DNA of 64,000 nucleotides from Amoebidium appalachense (GCA_963693365.1 CAVNZM010000010.1:2542001-2606000), one strand, 5' to 3'. Shown: positions 32,160 to 46,856, numbered from the stretch's first letter. The notes: generated by a model from the sequence alone, not told the origin. Program-made: numbers and translations.

Positions 32160-32647
32160 GTATAAGGGGAGGAGGTAAAAGCACATACGACTCGTCATGC
32201 AGGTAGTCAGCCAGGCGTATTGTAGTGCTGCCGTCACCCACTGCCTCCTCAAAGTTTATCCCCGTCTGGCCATTCGCAAACACCACAAACTGGTGCTTAA
32301 GGTACCAACAGTCAAAACCGTCCCTCAGGTGCAGAAACCGCGCCAGCTGATCGGGGCTGTCCGGCTGCCGCTGGTCTAAAAATAGAACCATGGCGGCCTG
32401 CTGAAGAGTCTCCACGCGGGATTTGTTCTCGGCGGATGCTTGTTGGAGGTGTTGGTAGGCCTGGGGGGGCAGAGAGGGGGAGGGGGGGGGGGAGGGGGGG
32501 AAGGGGGAGAGGGAGGGGAGGAGGGGGGGGGGAGGGGAGAGGGGTGGGGGAGGGCGGGAGGGGGGGGGGGGGGGGAGAGAGAATGGGGAGTGGGGAAGGG
32601 AGAGGGGAGGGGAGAGGGGGGGGGGGGAGGGGGGGGGGGCGGGGGGC

Positions 32648-32752
32648 TTTAGTTATTGGGTATGAAGTCTACATTTGAGAAGGGCAACACGATGCAAATT
32701 AGGCACATACAAAGAGATTACTTTCTTTAAGACAGCCCATCCTTTGGGGGGA
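32648..32752 (+). repeat. Dispersed short repeat, copy near 32.7 kb
   Basis: Follows a poly-G tract. It contains GGGTATGAAGTCTACATTTG, GGGCAACACGATGCAAATT and AGCCCATCCTTTGGGG, matching the order of blocks in the retroelement terminal repeat. It is duplicated at about 38914-39018. Confidence 0.6.
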
Positions 32753-34626
32753 GGGGGGGGAGGGAGGGTCAGTCATTCAATCAATGCAAAGAATTGTGCG
32801 AAGATTAGTATTATACGCGGTTGGGGGGTATTGATATACCATACTGGGGGGGGGGAACCAAAGTGTTCCCCTTCCTACCAATTTGCCATCCCTCCATCGC
32901 ATGATGGTTTTCCAGCTAAGGGAACGTTCGGTCTTCCATGCACGCATCAATCCTCGATATTACGAAATCTTTACCGTTGCAATGAACACACCACGCATGT
33001 AAGCGCCACTTGTTCATTCTATTCCCACCCTCTCACAAGCAAGTACCAAAAGCATGGTGTGTATCCTCTCGTCCCTCCCCCCCCCCCCCTCCCTCCCCCC
33101 CCCCCCCCCCTCTCCCCCCCCCCCCCCCCCCTCCCTCCCCTCCATTTTTCGCTTTCCCCTTATCGCGGAAAAGGGAGAAATACATGCGTGGATCAAAGGG
33201 TACACTAACGTCTACCTACTTGTCCACCTCCCTTCAACGTTTTGCTTCCTTATCACACCCATCATATTCTCCTCCCTTCCTCTCTTCCCCCTTCCCCCCC
33301 CCTCCCCTCGCCCCCACCACTATCTCAGTCTCTCTCTAATCGTCTGTACCCACCATCACCACCACCACCATGACATCCTACCTCATATCGCTCTACCCTG
33401 GGCAGTGTAGTAATCGCGCCTAGGCAGGGCCCAGGTCCCGCTGTTTCAGCCCTCTGTTTGATCTCACACACAGCACGGTACAGCGCAGCCAAACTGTGCA
33501 CGTTACCCCTGCTATCATACAGGGGGACAGTGTACATGTTGCCCCGGCACCCAACCACCGCGTGGATCGGGTCGATGGCCATATATTCGCTTGTTTCGCT
33601 CCACGGATGCCTGCCGCGCGGGTGTCTGTATGTGTGTGTGTAAGAGAGTGAGAGAGAGAGAGGGGGGGGGGGGGGGGGGGGGGGAGGGGGGGGGGAGGTT
33701 TTGAATGGCTTTAGTTGGAGTGCAACATGTGAAGGGGATGCAAGAAGAAGGAACCAAGGGCGGGTGGATGACAGACCGGGCAAACCAAGAGGGGGGTAAG
33801 GGTTTTTTTTCTTTCTTTTTTCTCCCCTCAGTTTTTTGGGCAGGGAGGGGTGTCTGGCAGCTCCACAAATGGGTTCTCAGGCCCCCCCCCCCCCCCCCCC
33901 CCCCCCCGCACCGTGTGTTGTTAGTTCGCACAATGCACTGAGATGTTGATCTTCAGGACATGAAGAGGCATACAGAATAGCCGCAAAGACTTTTGGCATC
34001 CAGATTTATTTCACGGCATTCATGCTGCCAAACAAAAACATTGCATTTGTTCTGGGTGTGTGATCACCCGCCATCGACTGACCGGTTTTACAACCGCCAG
34101 CCTGAGGGTACCGGGCGCTGGGACCGTGATGTATTGTGCATACGCTAGATACAACAATAACGAAACCGAAAAGAAGCACCATACAATAAATAAGGAAACC
34201 GTCTGTGGGCTTGTTCGCCTACAGAGGTCAAATGCACAAGGAACAACGATGGCATACCTCTATCTCACTTCTGCACTTGTCAGCAGAAACCCAAGTCGAA
34301 ATGCTTTGTCTGCCTCAACTGTAGTCCTAACACTATACTAAGTACATCGAACGTTATGAAAATAACTAAGAAAAATTTGTATGCATGTAACTTGCAAGTC
34401 ACACATACCTTGTGCTATTTGTGCATATATGTACATACATAGACATCCCTATGTGGATGGGGAATCGACATTTCGACTTTTATATAAACGGTCGAAAATG
34501 GTACTGAGAAGTATTTTCTGCCCATGGGCCCAGAAGACCTAAGAGTGTGGGGTGTTTACGCTGCATACCTACACTGTTACCTTGGCTGCTGCAACTGGCG
34601 AAATGCCATGCCGGCTAGCAAAATGC

Positions 34627-34791
34627 CTAGTCTGTGTTGGTGTTGATGGTGCCCTCCTCCATGATGTTTGCCATTTCCAGCAGACTCTGCTCCAGAGCTG
34701 CAACAATGAAAGTTAGCTCACATACATACCATCAGGTTCCGGGGATGGGAGACATGAAGGGGTAAGAGGGTCAGAGGGAAGTGTGTGTACC

Positions 34792-34871
<80 letters not shown>

Positions 34872-35526
34872 GAATAGGACTTGACGAGCGAGCAAGAAAG
34901 GAAAGGAGGAGGAAGATGCAGAGGGGGCAGAGGAAGCGAGGATCGTTTGAGAGCCCTAGGGAAGAGTGTGCGTTATGGGGGAGGGGGAGGGGAGGGGAGG
35001 GAAAGGGGGGCTGGGGGGGGGGGGGGGGGTTGAACGGGGAGAGAGATAGGTGGGGGCAGGAAGAGAGAGCCAGGAAAGGAGGGCCGCAGTAGAATGCCGA
35101 GGAGCCGGGGGGGGAAGTGGGCGGCGGGGAGGGGGGGGGGGGGGGGGGGGGACTCTGGGATGAATTTGGACACTAATCTACCAATTGAGAGAAATTAAAA
35201 CACCGACCTTGGATGAAGGCCTGGGAGTCAGTCACGTATGCGGGGCTGATGTTGTTGAGTGCGTTGAAGCGCAGGGACGTGCGGTCGATCACATAGCCCA
35301 CCCCGTAGCCGTCATCCACGAGGGGGGCAAACCCGTACAGAATGCAGGCCGAGTCACGGCAGTTGGATGTAAACAGGCGGAAGTGCGTGCTCTCAGTGAA
35401 GGCGTAGTCCGTAAAGAGCTCGGGGAGCTTGATGCCGGATTCTGCGTCAGGAAAAAAAAAAAACAAAGTGTGTGTAAGGGGGACGTGTGTGTGTGTGTGT
35501 GTGTGTATGTGTGTGTGTGAAGGGGG

Positions 35527-35588
<62 letters not shown>

Positions 35589-36269
35589 AAAAGGATGAGG
35601 ATGGAGGGGGGGGGAGGGAGGGGGGGCAAGGGGGGAGGGGGGGAGGGGGGGGGGGGGGGGGGGGGATATAAGGGGGGGTGAGCGAGCAATTTTAGGTCCA
35701 GTCAGCATGTATAGGGCAATGAGTCGGACAGTCTGAACCACCAGAACCATCAAGCTAAACTTGTTTGGGTCTACAATGCACAGCGAGAACTTTGGAAGGT
35801 GGAGGCAATCAGTCCCTTCGTGCATGTATATTTGTCGGGGCTGAACTGTATGCGTTCTTATGTTTAGCAAATGACATTGGGCGATGGGGTGGGTGGAGGA
35901 GAAGGTGTGCAGAAAGGTCTAGAGTGACGGGATGGGGGTGGGTGAGGGATTTTTTCCCCTTTTTTCTTTTCTTTTCTTTTTTTCTTTCTTTTTTTTTTTT
36001 TTTTTTTTTGGGGGGGGGGGGGGGGGGAGGGGGGGGGGAGGGGGGTTTGGGATGAGGAACAACTGGAGGGAGGAGGAGTAGGGAAATGGAAGGAGGAGGG
36101 GGGGGGGGGGGGGGTCCATACCTTCGGCAATAGTTTTCAGGCCCAGCAGGTGCCTATCGACCCCTCGTGCCTGTTTGGCCTCCAGTAGCAGCCGCTTGTG
36201 GGTGTCAATGGCCTTACGTAAGAGCGCTAGCTGCACACCGGGCTATGGGTGGCACGTAATCAGAAGTTG

Positions 36270-36306
<37 letters not shown>

Positions 36307-36584
36307 AAACGCAAGTTGCCTGTTCATCAGACTAATGAACAGCTGGTCTGATCTACAGGAGGGCAGCAGGCATCGGTGATCGGACAATAAACATAAACCA
36401 TATAAATCTGAGAAGGCTACGACATGGGCCTCGAGGCATCCGATGCCCACGCAAGTGCCTTAGGCACCTGTCCATGCCTGGCACTCTAGGAACTATAATG
36501 TACGAAGGAGGTGTGTTGACAACCGACGGCCATCAAGGTCCCCGATCAACCTCCTTCGCACACACCCACACATCGTGCAAGCGC

Positions 36585-36657
<73 letters not shown>

Positions 36658-37243
36658 CCCCCTTCCGAAAAAATTAAAAATAGAATAAAAAAACAACACA
36701 AAATAAAAAAACTACACCCACCCACCCACCCACACACCCACACCCACACCCACACCCACACCCACACCCACACACACACACACGCAGGGGACACCACATA
36801 CCCTCGGCTTTTCCGAGCCCCCGACCGATTTCACAAAGGCCATAACGTCACGTGTGAGGGACCTCAGAGCCTCTGTGCGTGCATGGAGGAAGGTCTTTGT
36901 GGATATGCGCTCGTACACGGCTGTGGGTCGTTTGTGCAGTCGGTGGTAGGCAAGCTGCACCGCTACCTGCACAAACGCATCCGAGTTGAACCCTGGAGAA
37001 GGGGGGAGGGGGCCGGGGGGAAGGGTGGGGGGAGGGGGGGGGGGGGGGGGAGAAAAAGGAGCTGGAGTGGCGGAAGGGGGGGGGCCGGGGGGGGGGGGGG
37101 GAGGGGGGGGTTAGGGGTAAGTTATGTTACACAGTATCAATGTGGGGTGTTTCATTGTACGCATTGGTGTGTTGATTGAGTTCCAGGGTACGGAGTGGGG
37201 CATGAGGCTGTGTTGCACACACTCCCACCACTTCTCTCTCTCT

Positions 37244-37275
<32 letters not shown>

Positions 37276-40131
37276 CCTCCCCCCCTCCCTCCCCCCCCCC
37301 ACCAAAAAAAAAAATTATAAATAAATAAATAAAACAAGAAAGAAAAGAAAAGAAAAAAAGAAAAGAAAAAGAAACAAAAAAAAGAAAACGAAGAGAAAGA
37401 AAAGGGGAAAAAAACGCACACACCGGCAGCACGGATATACTGGTTGCCAAACTTGCTGAATACCAGCGATGCCATTTGCCTCTGTGTCGAATACCCCCTC
37501 AGGAACTCCACCCCCTTGTCCATGCTCTCCCTCAGGCTGCCGCTGATGTCAAACACCAAGTCTTGCACGGTGCACGTTTCGGCTGCCTCCCCCCTCGGCG
37601 GCTCGAGGAAACGCTGTTCGTCTAGTTGGTTGCTGTATGCGGATAAAGAAATATCAGAAAGTTAGGAAACAGGGGGGGGGGGGGGGGGGGGGGGGGTTAT
37701 ACCACACATGATTTATATCTTGTTTAGTCTTTATCTAGCTGTCTAGGTTTCTTATTCGGTTAAAGAATTGTTGGTCTAGTTGTGAGGTACCCGATCACAG
37801 CGTCACATGTGCGTAGACATCAAACAACACATGTGAAATATAGGAAATATAGGATGGTGTGTGAAATGCGAGAAGTAGTGGCAGCTTGGAAAAAAGGCAC
37901 TGTCGGCCACTTTCTATCCTAATGTTCTCCGTTTAACCCAGAGTCTAACAAACCCACGCACATTCCAATCGAGCACGGGCCGATCAAAGAACTGACTCCT
38001 TTGTTTTGTGTGTGTGTGTGAAATTGCATTTATCTGCATTTGTTTATGTATGTACGTGTGTGCATGTACACTTACGTGTGTGGATTTCTCAAGTGTTTGA
38101 TGCGGATTTCGGACATGTAACCCTGCCCCTGTGTGTTCTCTTCTTATACATCACAATCATGATGGAGGGGTGGAAATGTGCTACTGGTGGAGTTGGTGTG
38201 TATGTGTGTGTGTGTGTGTGGTGGTGGTTCTAGGATGTTCTACAGAGCATAAAGTACACATCCACAACGGAATACACACCACAAATTGCAATGCACACAC
38301 CAAGACTATGCCTCGGGGAAGGGGGGTGGGGCGGAAGAGGGAGGGAGGGGAAAGGGGAGGGCGAGGAGGGGGGTGGGGGGGGGGGGGGGTGTGGGGGGGG
38401 GGGGGGGGGGGAGTATAAGGGGAGGAGGTAAAAGCACATACGACTCGTCATGCAGGTAGTCAGCCAGGCGTATTGTAGTGCTGCCGTCACCCACTGCCTC
38501 CTCAAAGTTTATCCCCGTCTGGCCATTCGCAAACACCACAAACTGGTGCTTAAGGTACCAACAGTCAAAACCGTCCCTCAGGTGCAGAAACCGCGCCAGC
38601 TGATCGGGGCTGTCCGGCTGCCGCTGGTCTAAAAATAGAACCATGGCGGCCTGCTGAAGAGTCTCCACGCGGGATTTGTTCTCGGCGGATGCTTGTTGGA
38701 GGTGTTGGTAGGCCTGGGGGGGCAGAGAGGGGGAGGGGGGGGGGGGGGGGGGGGGGAGGGGGGAGGGGAGGGGGAGAGGGAGGGAGGGAGGGGGGGGGAG
38801 GGGGAGAGGGGTGGGGGAGGGCGGGAGGGGGGGGGGGGGGGGAGAGAGAAGTGGGGAGTGGGGAAGGGAGAGGGGAGGGGAGAGGGGGGGGGGGGGGGAG
38901 GGGGGGGCGGGGGGCTTTAGTTATTGGGTATGAAGTCTACATTTGAGAAGGGCAACACGATGCAAATTAGGCACATACAAAGAGATTACTTTCTTTAAGA
39001 CAGCCCATCCTTTGGGGGGAGGGGGGGGGAGGAGGGTCAGTCATTCAATCAATGCAAAGAATTGTGCGAAGATTAGTATTATACGCGGTTGGGGGGTATT
39101 GATATACCATACTGGGGGGGGGGAACCAAAGTGTTCCCCTTCCTACCAATTTGCCATCCCTCCATCGCATGATGGTTTTCCAGCTAAGGGAACGTTCGGT
39201 CTTCCATGCACGCATCAATCCTCGATATTACGAAATCTTTACCGTTGCAATGAACACACCACGCATGTAAGCGCCACTTGTTCATTCTATTCCCACCCTC
39301 TCACAAGCAAGTACCAAAAGCATGGTGTGTATCCTCTCGTCCCTCCCCCCCCCCCCCTTCCCCCCCCCCCCCCCCCCCCCCCCTCTCCCCTCCATTTTTC
39401 GCTTTCCCCTTATCGCGGAAAAGGGAGAAATACATGCGTGGATCAAAGGGTACACTAACGTCTACCTACTTGTCCACCTCCCTTCAACGTTTTGCTTCCT
39501 TATCACACCCATCATATTCTCCTCCCTTCCTCTCTTCCCCCTTCCCCCCCTCCCCTCGCCCCCACCACTATCTCAGTCTCTCTCTAATCGTCTGTACCCA
39601 CCATCACCACCACCACCATGACATCCTACCTCATATCGCTCTACCCTGGGCAGTGTAGTAATCGCGCCTAGGCAGGGCCCAGGTCCCGCTGTTTCAGCCC
39701 TCTGTTTGATCTCACACACAGCACGGTACAGCGCAGCCAAACTGTGCACGTTACCCCTGCTATCATACAGGGGGACAGTGTACATGTTGCCCCGGCACCC
39801 AACCACCGCGTGGATCGGGTCGATGGCCATATATTCGCTTGTTTCGCTCCACGGATGCCTGCCGCGCGGGTGTCTGTATGTGTGTGTGTAAGAGAGTGAG
39901 AGAGAGAGAGGGGGGGGGGGGGGGGGGGGGGGGAGGGGGGGGGGGGGAGGTTTTGAATGGCTTTAGTTGGAGTGCAACATGTGAAGGGAATGCAAGAAGA
40001 AGGAACCAAGGGCGGGTGGATGACAGACCGGGCAAACCAAGAGGGGGGTAAGGGTTTTTTTTCTTTCTTTTTTCTCCCCTCAGTTTTTTGGGCAGGGAGG
40101 GGTGTCTGGCAGCTCCACAAATGGGTTCTCA

Positions 40132-40164
<33 letters not shown>

Positions 40165-40274
40165 TCCCCCCCCCCCCCCTCTCTCTGCCCCCCTCCCTCC
40201 CCCTCCCCCCCCCCCCCGTCCCTCCCCCCCCCTCTTTCTGCCCCCCTCCCTCCCCCTCCCCCTCCCCCTCCCCC

Positions 40275-40331
<57 letters not shown>

Positions 40332-40741
40332 ACAAACCCTCTCTTCCCACATCCTGTCCAACTGATAAAAAGAAAAGAAAAAAAAAAGAGGAAGCAGAGC
40401 AAGTCTAGCGCCAAAAACACCCCGACATATCCCACTCACTTCTGGTATGTGACGACCGAGTCCCTCTCCATGCCGGGCACCCTTGAGCAGCTAAAAAGGC
40501 GGGGGTACTGGGACATGCACAGGGGCACCCCGTCCTGCCTGTCTGGCTCCAGCGCCTCCGTGTCTAGCTGCTGCTTGAACCGTGCCCCGTTGTGAAGGAA
40601 CGCCGCTGCATAGGCACACTGCACGTCCACACCCGGCAGGTCTGTACGTAGCGTGAGTGCCTTCCGTTGACCAAGTAACTATGTACATCACGAGTCACCC
40701 ACCCGCACGCACGCACACACACACACACAGACACACACATG

Positions 40742-40776
<35 letters not shown>

Positions 40777-41020
40777 TGTGTGCCTGTTTACTGGATCCTT
40801 TTGCACTTTTGCATGCACTGTGCCTGGCAGGATACGTCGACATAAAGAAGCAACACCCCCCCCCCCCCCCCCCCCCCCTCCCTCCCCATCTTAATTGCAG
40901 GCATACCCAAAAAATAAACATCAACACGACCCAATCAAACACCTCAACTAGCTGGGTGGAGCGGAAGGAGAAAACACGTGTATCTCTAACTCTTATTTAA
41001 GACCATGGCAGGTGTAGCAA

Positions 41021-41065
<45 letters not shown>

Positions 41066-41399
41066 ATAATTTGAAGGGGTTTGAGAGCTGGGGAGGGAGG
41101 AGTGTACGTAAATGTGTATTTTGAGGGGAAAAGAAGCAGGAGGGGGGGAAGGGGGGGGGGGGGGAGTGGGGTAGTAGGGAAGGGTAACACGTCTACCTTT
41201 AAGGGGTTTGAGAGCAAAGTAGTAGTTGTAGTCCAGCAGGGATCTGCTGCTCATCAGATACATGTCATCGTACCACCGCTCAAGCCATGACGGCTGCCGG
41301 GGGTCTGCTGCTCTCTCCTCTAGCATCTTCTGGAGCTGTGCGGAGTCAAGAGGAAATGGTCAAAACTTATACTAACACCCTCTTCCCCCCTCCTCCCCC

Positions 41400-41430
<31 letters not shown>

Positions 41431-41698
41431 ACCCCTCCCACACACACCTCTTTTCGCCCGACACAAAGGAAAAGGATCCCCCCCCCCCCCCCCTCCCCTC
41501 CCCCTCTCTCCCCCCCCCCCCACCCCCCCACACATAACACACAAACACTCGAGAGTTCCCGGCCGAACACATCAATAAGAACAGCTGTCTCGTTGACTCG
41601 CACAAAAACCTCCCCTTTTCCCCTCCTTTCCCCCCCCCCCCCCCCTCTCTCTCCCTTTCTCTCCCTCCTCCCTCCCCCCCCCCCCCTCTCTCTCTCTC

Positions 41699-41757
<59 letters not shown>

Positions 41758-43009
41758 ACACACACACACCGTCGCCACCACCACCACTACCACCACCACC
41801 GCCGCCGCCACCACCGAACCCGCACCCCCCAGCTCAAACCCACACACAACGAAAAGGAAATAAGCAAACAAACACATTGATCCAATAATGTAGTTGGGAA
41901 AACTAATATGATAATTATAATAATAATAATAATAAATAAAAAATCCCTTAAGCCAACCTTCGCTCCAGCAGCAGGCAAAGCACCATACCGTCTCTCCCAG
42001 GCCGCCAGGGCGTGCAAATGTCATGACGGCCGACTGGGTGCTCCGCAGTTGGTCCCGTGTAAGTAGTGGCTCAACACTCACCACATAGCGCTCTAGTGTC
42101 TCCCTCAGGCTCTGTACAAAAAAAAATGGCGCAGCATGTGTCAAAAATCTGAAGTGTCAAAAATCAGGCTCTGTCACAAAACAGCACATGTACTGGAAAG
42201 ATATTGAGAAACAAACAAGGCTCAGCACGTGCATGGGAAATAATGTACATTCAAGCGGGCACTCGGTTACGCTAAACTAAGTTCCAAAGTAAAGCATGTT
42301 TTTTTACCCACCCAACCACCAGCACCACCACCACCACCACCACTCACCTACCCCTTTCCACTCTTTCACCAACACCTTCACTAGCAATCATTCCCCTTTC
42401 CCTCGTTAGCCTCTTCCAGACTGGACCACATACATTCCGTTCAAACATGACTTGCGCCCTCCAACCACTTTGTCTGCCCCCCCCCCCCCCCCCCTCCCCC
42501 CTCCCCTCCCCAAAAAAATCAACACACCGGAAGGGAGAGGGGCGGGGGGGGGTTGCATGCATGCCACAAAACTCCCCCTCCCAAGAAACAAACCCCGTCA
42601 CGGCTTTTATCGATTGCCGCGGGGCCCCTTCTGCCAAGCAACAAAAACCAATACGGCCTTGATCAACTAGAGTCAGCTGGTACATAAGCCTTCAGCGTGC
42701 AACTGCATTGCATCCGACCCAACAAACCATTTCATTAACATCCCCTCCCCAGCGCCAACACCCCCTTGGCTTACAAGAACTATAACACTACATAAGGAAA
42801 CATGACAGGGGACGCTGTGGGGTGTTTCCTACAGGTATTGGCAGTCTTGGCAGCTGGAACTGTAGGCTGTATGTCGACGTCTGTGTGTGCTGGGGGTGGG
42901 TGTGCCCTGGTTGCTTGGCCACACTGTGTGTGCACCTGTGGGCGGATATGCACAGCGACACTGCACCGGTGCGTGGGTGTGCAAGCAGCTGTGCATGCTG
43001 TGTTTATAC

Positions 43010-43060
<51 letters not shown>

Positions 43061-43197
43061 CGGTGGGTGTGGGTGGGTGTTAGTGTGTGGTGGCTGGGTG
43101 GGTGGGTGGGTGGGTAGTTGTGGGTGGGTGTGAGTGTGGTGGCTGGATGGGTGGATGTATGCCTGCTCGTTTATGCGGGGTGCATATACATAGGTCC

Positions 43198-43237
<40 letters not shown>

Positions 43238-43290
43238 GTGTGTGTGTGTGCGTGCGTGTCCGCGCGCACATGTGCGTGTGTGTTGTGTGT

Positions 43291-43337
<47 letters not shown>

Positions 43338-43856
43338 GGTGGAGAGGGGGAGGGTGTGAGAGTGCATATAATGTGTGTTCTAGGTGCTCACCGCATGAGT
43401 TGAGTGCCGAGTGCTATGTGCATATTGTGTCATATGGGATCAAAACCACTTCTGGTGCAAGAAACTACACTTTATATCACACCAGCCCTCCTTTTAAAAC
43501 GTGTAGCCTCTAGCAAGGGAAAAGGAAGAAGGAGGGGGGCTGGAAAAGGGAGGGCTTGGAAAGAGGGGGGGGGGGGACTGGAAAAGGGAGGGCTTGGAAA
43601 GAGGGGGGGGGGGGGGAAGGAGGAGGAGGACATCGGGGTGACCGGGGGAAGTGAGGGGGCGGGGCGGGGCGGGGGGGGGGGGGGGGGAGGGGGGGGAGGG
43701 GGGGGGGGGGGGGGGGGGGGATGAGGGGGGGGTGGTGCGGAGTGGGGAGGGAGAAAGGCGCAGGAATGGGGAGAAATACAGGGAAGGAGGGAGTGAGGGG
43801 AGGAGTGCGGGGTATGAAGGGCGGGAGGGAGGGAGGGGGTGGGGGAGAGGGGGGAG

Positions 43857-43923
<67 letters not shown>

Positions 43924-44210
43924 GAGAGAGAGAGAAGGGGGGGGGGGGAGGGGGGGGAGGGGGGGGGGGGGGGGGGGGAGGGGGGAGAGAGAGAGAGAGA
44001 GAGAGAAGGGTGCAAGGCAGTGAGGGATGGGAGAAGAAAGGGGTGAGAAAGAGGCAGGGAGGGAGGGATGAAGAGAGATGCGGACCGTGAGGTGCCAATC
44101 GTTTGGTAAAAAATGGATAGAGTAAGAAACGCATGAATCTAATACAGACATCCATCACTCACCTTCCGACCACATAGCGTCAAGGCAGGAAGCCAACCTG
44201 CGTGGGCCAT
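34627..44210 (-). CDS. Choline/carnitine O-acyltransferase-family protein, catalytic His replaced
   Basis: Family members move acyl groups between CoA and carnitine or choline. Exons: proposed first 44210-44163 (ATG, 16 codons), then 42111-41989, 41335-41197, 40641-40440, 39858-39630, 38713-38442, 37632-37424, 36992-36802, 36242-36122, 35441-35208 and 34697-34627 (TAG). All phases close, giving about 612 residues, the normal family length. Family landmarks: LRETLERYV near the start, [74 protein letters not shown] and [13 protein letters not shown]. The catalytic HxxxD motif reads FEEAVGDG: Glu at about residue 319 replaces His, while the Asp is kept. The RWFDK-type segment is also altered (DCWYLKHQ). 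It may be a non-catalytic or repurposed member. The N-terminal LPxLPVP motif was not found, so an early exon may be missing and the ATG exon is tentative. Confidence 0.85.
43859..43985. repeat. (GA)n and poly-G block in the first acyltransferase intron
   Basis: A GA run (43859-43935) with adjoining poly-G lies within a purine-rich region (43500-44060) between the proposed first exon and exon 42111-41989. Poly-G runs at 43022-43061 and 43292-43336 and a GT run at 43200-43260 fill the rest; no LPxLP-encoding exon was found here. Confidence 0.9.
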
Positions 44211-45876
44211 CCTTCCTCTACCTCCAGGCTCTAGAACCTCGTCTGGGGTGCATACTACCCGGTTTAGAAATGAAAACGAAACTTTCACACCTGTCCTTGC
44301 TCATAAAAGATGCAAGCTGAGGTGTGGTAGCCGACGCCGTTGGCAACAGCTCACTAGATCTCGTCTATGCCCAGCTGGAAGGGCAACTTCTACGCAAATT
44401 AAACCTGCCAAGCCGCCACAAAACTTAGCTGGGGTTACCAGTTTCTAAAAGGAGGTTGAGTTTGGGTGTCTACACAGCTCGTAGACCTATCATTGAATCA
44501 AACCACTACCACTATATGTATAAAGTAGGTGCTACGGAGGTGCTACGGATGGTCGTGCCCTATATTGACAGGTAACCCCAGACCACAGTAAGGAACATCA
44601 ACAGTGAAACGTCGAGGAACTCCTACACTCACTAATTCAGAAACCAAAAGTCAAGCCGATTCGAAACGATCAATCCATGCCATGGTTTTAAGCTTTGGAA
44701 GAACGTCAACGTGAGACATGGGGCCGTAAAGGTAAGTTTCTCAGCCCTGCGGCCGGTGTGCGCGATTCCGCGATCCGGCGCGCGCGGCACACTGACCAGT
44801 CAGCTGTGATTTCGGCTTCATAGTCTTGAAACAAACAGGACTGGACACATTGAGGGACCGTGAAACCTCCTCCCTCCCTTCCCTCTCAGCTCAAAAGAAG
44901 CATGTCTTATGAAATTTCATGATTCAGCCTCCCACATGCACAGGCCCGTGCACTTTTACATCAAATGAACAGTATTGCGTGCACGGTTTGTTTGAGAGGT
45001 CTGCAGTGTTCCTTGCCAGTAACGCCATATGGCTTGTACACTTGCCGCGTTCATACCTTAACCTCCTGCCTTGCAAGTAGAAAAAACAACCGGCACAGTC
45101 ATGATATAAACACACTTGAGTCAAAAGGGAATACTTACAAAGTGCGGGCTTGGGGCGCTGCAGCCGCAAGACAAAATACACATGATTTACTCGTTATCTT
45201 CCCCTCAGGGGTTACTTTATTACTTAGCTACAGAGCTGCTATAGCTACAAACTGCTACAGACTATAGGCTAGCTCTCTCTGCAACACCTTCTACTAACCT
45301 CCCTGATTCTTTTACGTGAGGGGCTTGGGTACTTACAAGAGCATATGCATTGAGGACGTCCTCCGTCCCTTTTATATCTTTATATGCTAGCCGAATAGCC
45401 GCATATTTTGCTTTTAGACAACGTAACAAGTAAAAAAGAAGAAGGGAAAAAAGAATGAAAAGACAATGTTTTGCTGGATGTCAAAGCCATAGCCGAAGTG
45501 GGAAGGAACATACTCGGTCATATACGCTTGTCGGCATGGTTGCATCCGACGGCAGCGGAGAGGATTCACATTCTGCAGTGGGTATCTGTGTCAGCCTGCT
45601 ATCATAATACAATGTCACCAGAATAATTTTTTTTATGTCTAGAAGAAAACTAGCAGCACGAGAGAAGCCTGCTTATCTGGCAATATGTGTGTTACAGTGT
45701 GTGTGTGTGCGCGCGCGCGCGCTTGCAAGTTGGGGGTGGGTCTGCCAACCAAAGTGCCCAACAAATCCTAGCGACACGCAAGGTCGACCATTGACTACAC
45801 CTCAAGTTCACTCAAAGAAGAACGAGAGAACACCCGAGGGGGGGGGGGGGGGGGGGGGGGGGGGAAGGGGATCTTC
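44211..45876. other. Intergenic region between acyltransferase 5' end and peroxidase 3' end
   Basis: Mostly non-repetitive sequence with no supported exon. A TATAAAAG-like string on the minus strand near 45371-45380 could belong to a promoter, but it is about 1.2 kb from the proposed acyltransferase start. A poly-G tract at 45839-45864 adjoins the peroxidase stop codon. Confidence 0.4.
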
Positions 45877-46825
45877 TCACCACTTGGAGATGCCCAGCCA
45901 CTGCAGCCAGCCCTGCTTCTCGGGCTCAGTCTTAAGGCCAAAGTCCACCAGTCTCTGCGCAGGTTAACAACTTTGTGTCAGAATAAGGTGCCTGTATCTC
46001 ATCGTGGCCACACACCTTGGTTCCGCGTACTGTGCTATGGTGTGTGTGTGTACGTCGGTGAATCCGTATATCTATGCATGCATGTGTACAGTGTGGGTGT
46101 GAGGGTATCTGCCCCCCCCCCCCCCCCCCCCCCCCGGGGGGGGGGGGGGGATGATGCATGATTGGTGGGGGGTAGGGGGAGGGGAGGGGGGAACGATGCA
46201 TGCTGCATGTTGCATGTGACGTTGAACAAACCAAGTCAGAACCTTGTCAAAGGTCTAAGTGTGCATGTGTGCATCTCTTTTTTTTTTTTCTCTTTCTTTC
46301 TTTTGATTTTTATTTTTAGTTTTTGTTTGGAAAGGGGGGGGGGGGGGATTACAGTGAAAGCGGCGGTGAAGTCCTTGAAGAAGGTCTCCTCCTCCTTGGC
46401 ATACAGCTCAACATACTTCCTGAACTCGGGGTCCCAGATAAGAGCCTGCGGGTGAACAACCGACCATCAGTGAATTGATTGCATGGTCTCTTGTTCCTTC
46501 TTCCTGTCATCAAAACGTACATCATGTGATGATACTGGTTGAATGTATTTATATTTGCTACTTTATAAACACATACATATCCCGTCATTTGGAGGTACAT
46601 GGCAAAAATACTAGCTTCATTAGCCGTTTGTTGTCACACGCACACCAACCACACCTTATGGTCCTTTTATGGCGAGAGCATGCACATATTGCACACGGTG
46701 TGCGTGCGTGCATGTGTAAGTCAAGAGTCAAAAGAATTTGCTTTGGTCCGTGGCGGGATTATTTGCGGTATTGTGTGTGCAGGAAGGCGGTGGGTAGGTT
46801 GTGGAACGGGGCAGGGTAGGTTAGT

Positions 46826-46856
<31 letters not shown>

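Noticed and set aside
40080-40135. Possible acyltransferase exon encoding [12 protein letters not shown] on the minus strand
   Set aside because: Exons 40641-40440 and 39858-39630 already join in phase and match the family without a gap; the stretch lies in their intron and is duplicated at 33830-33885.
43472-44158. Ser/Pro-rich 228-codon minus-strand frame
   Set aside because: Translation of GA and poly-G tracts; low complexity only.
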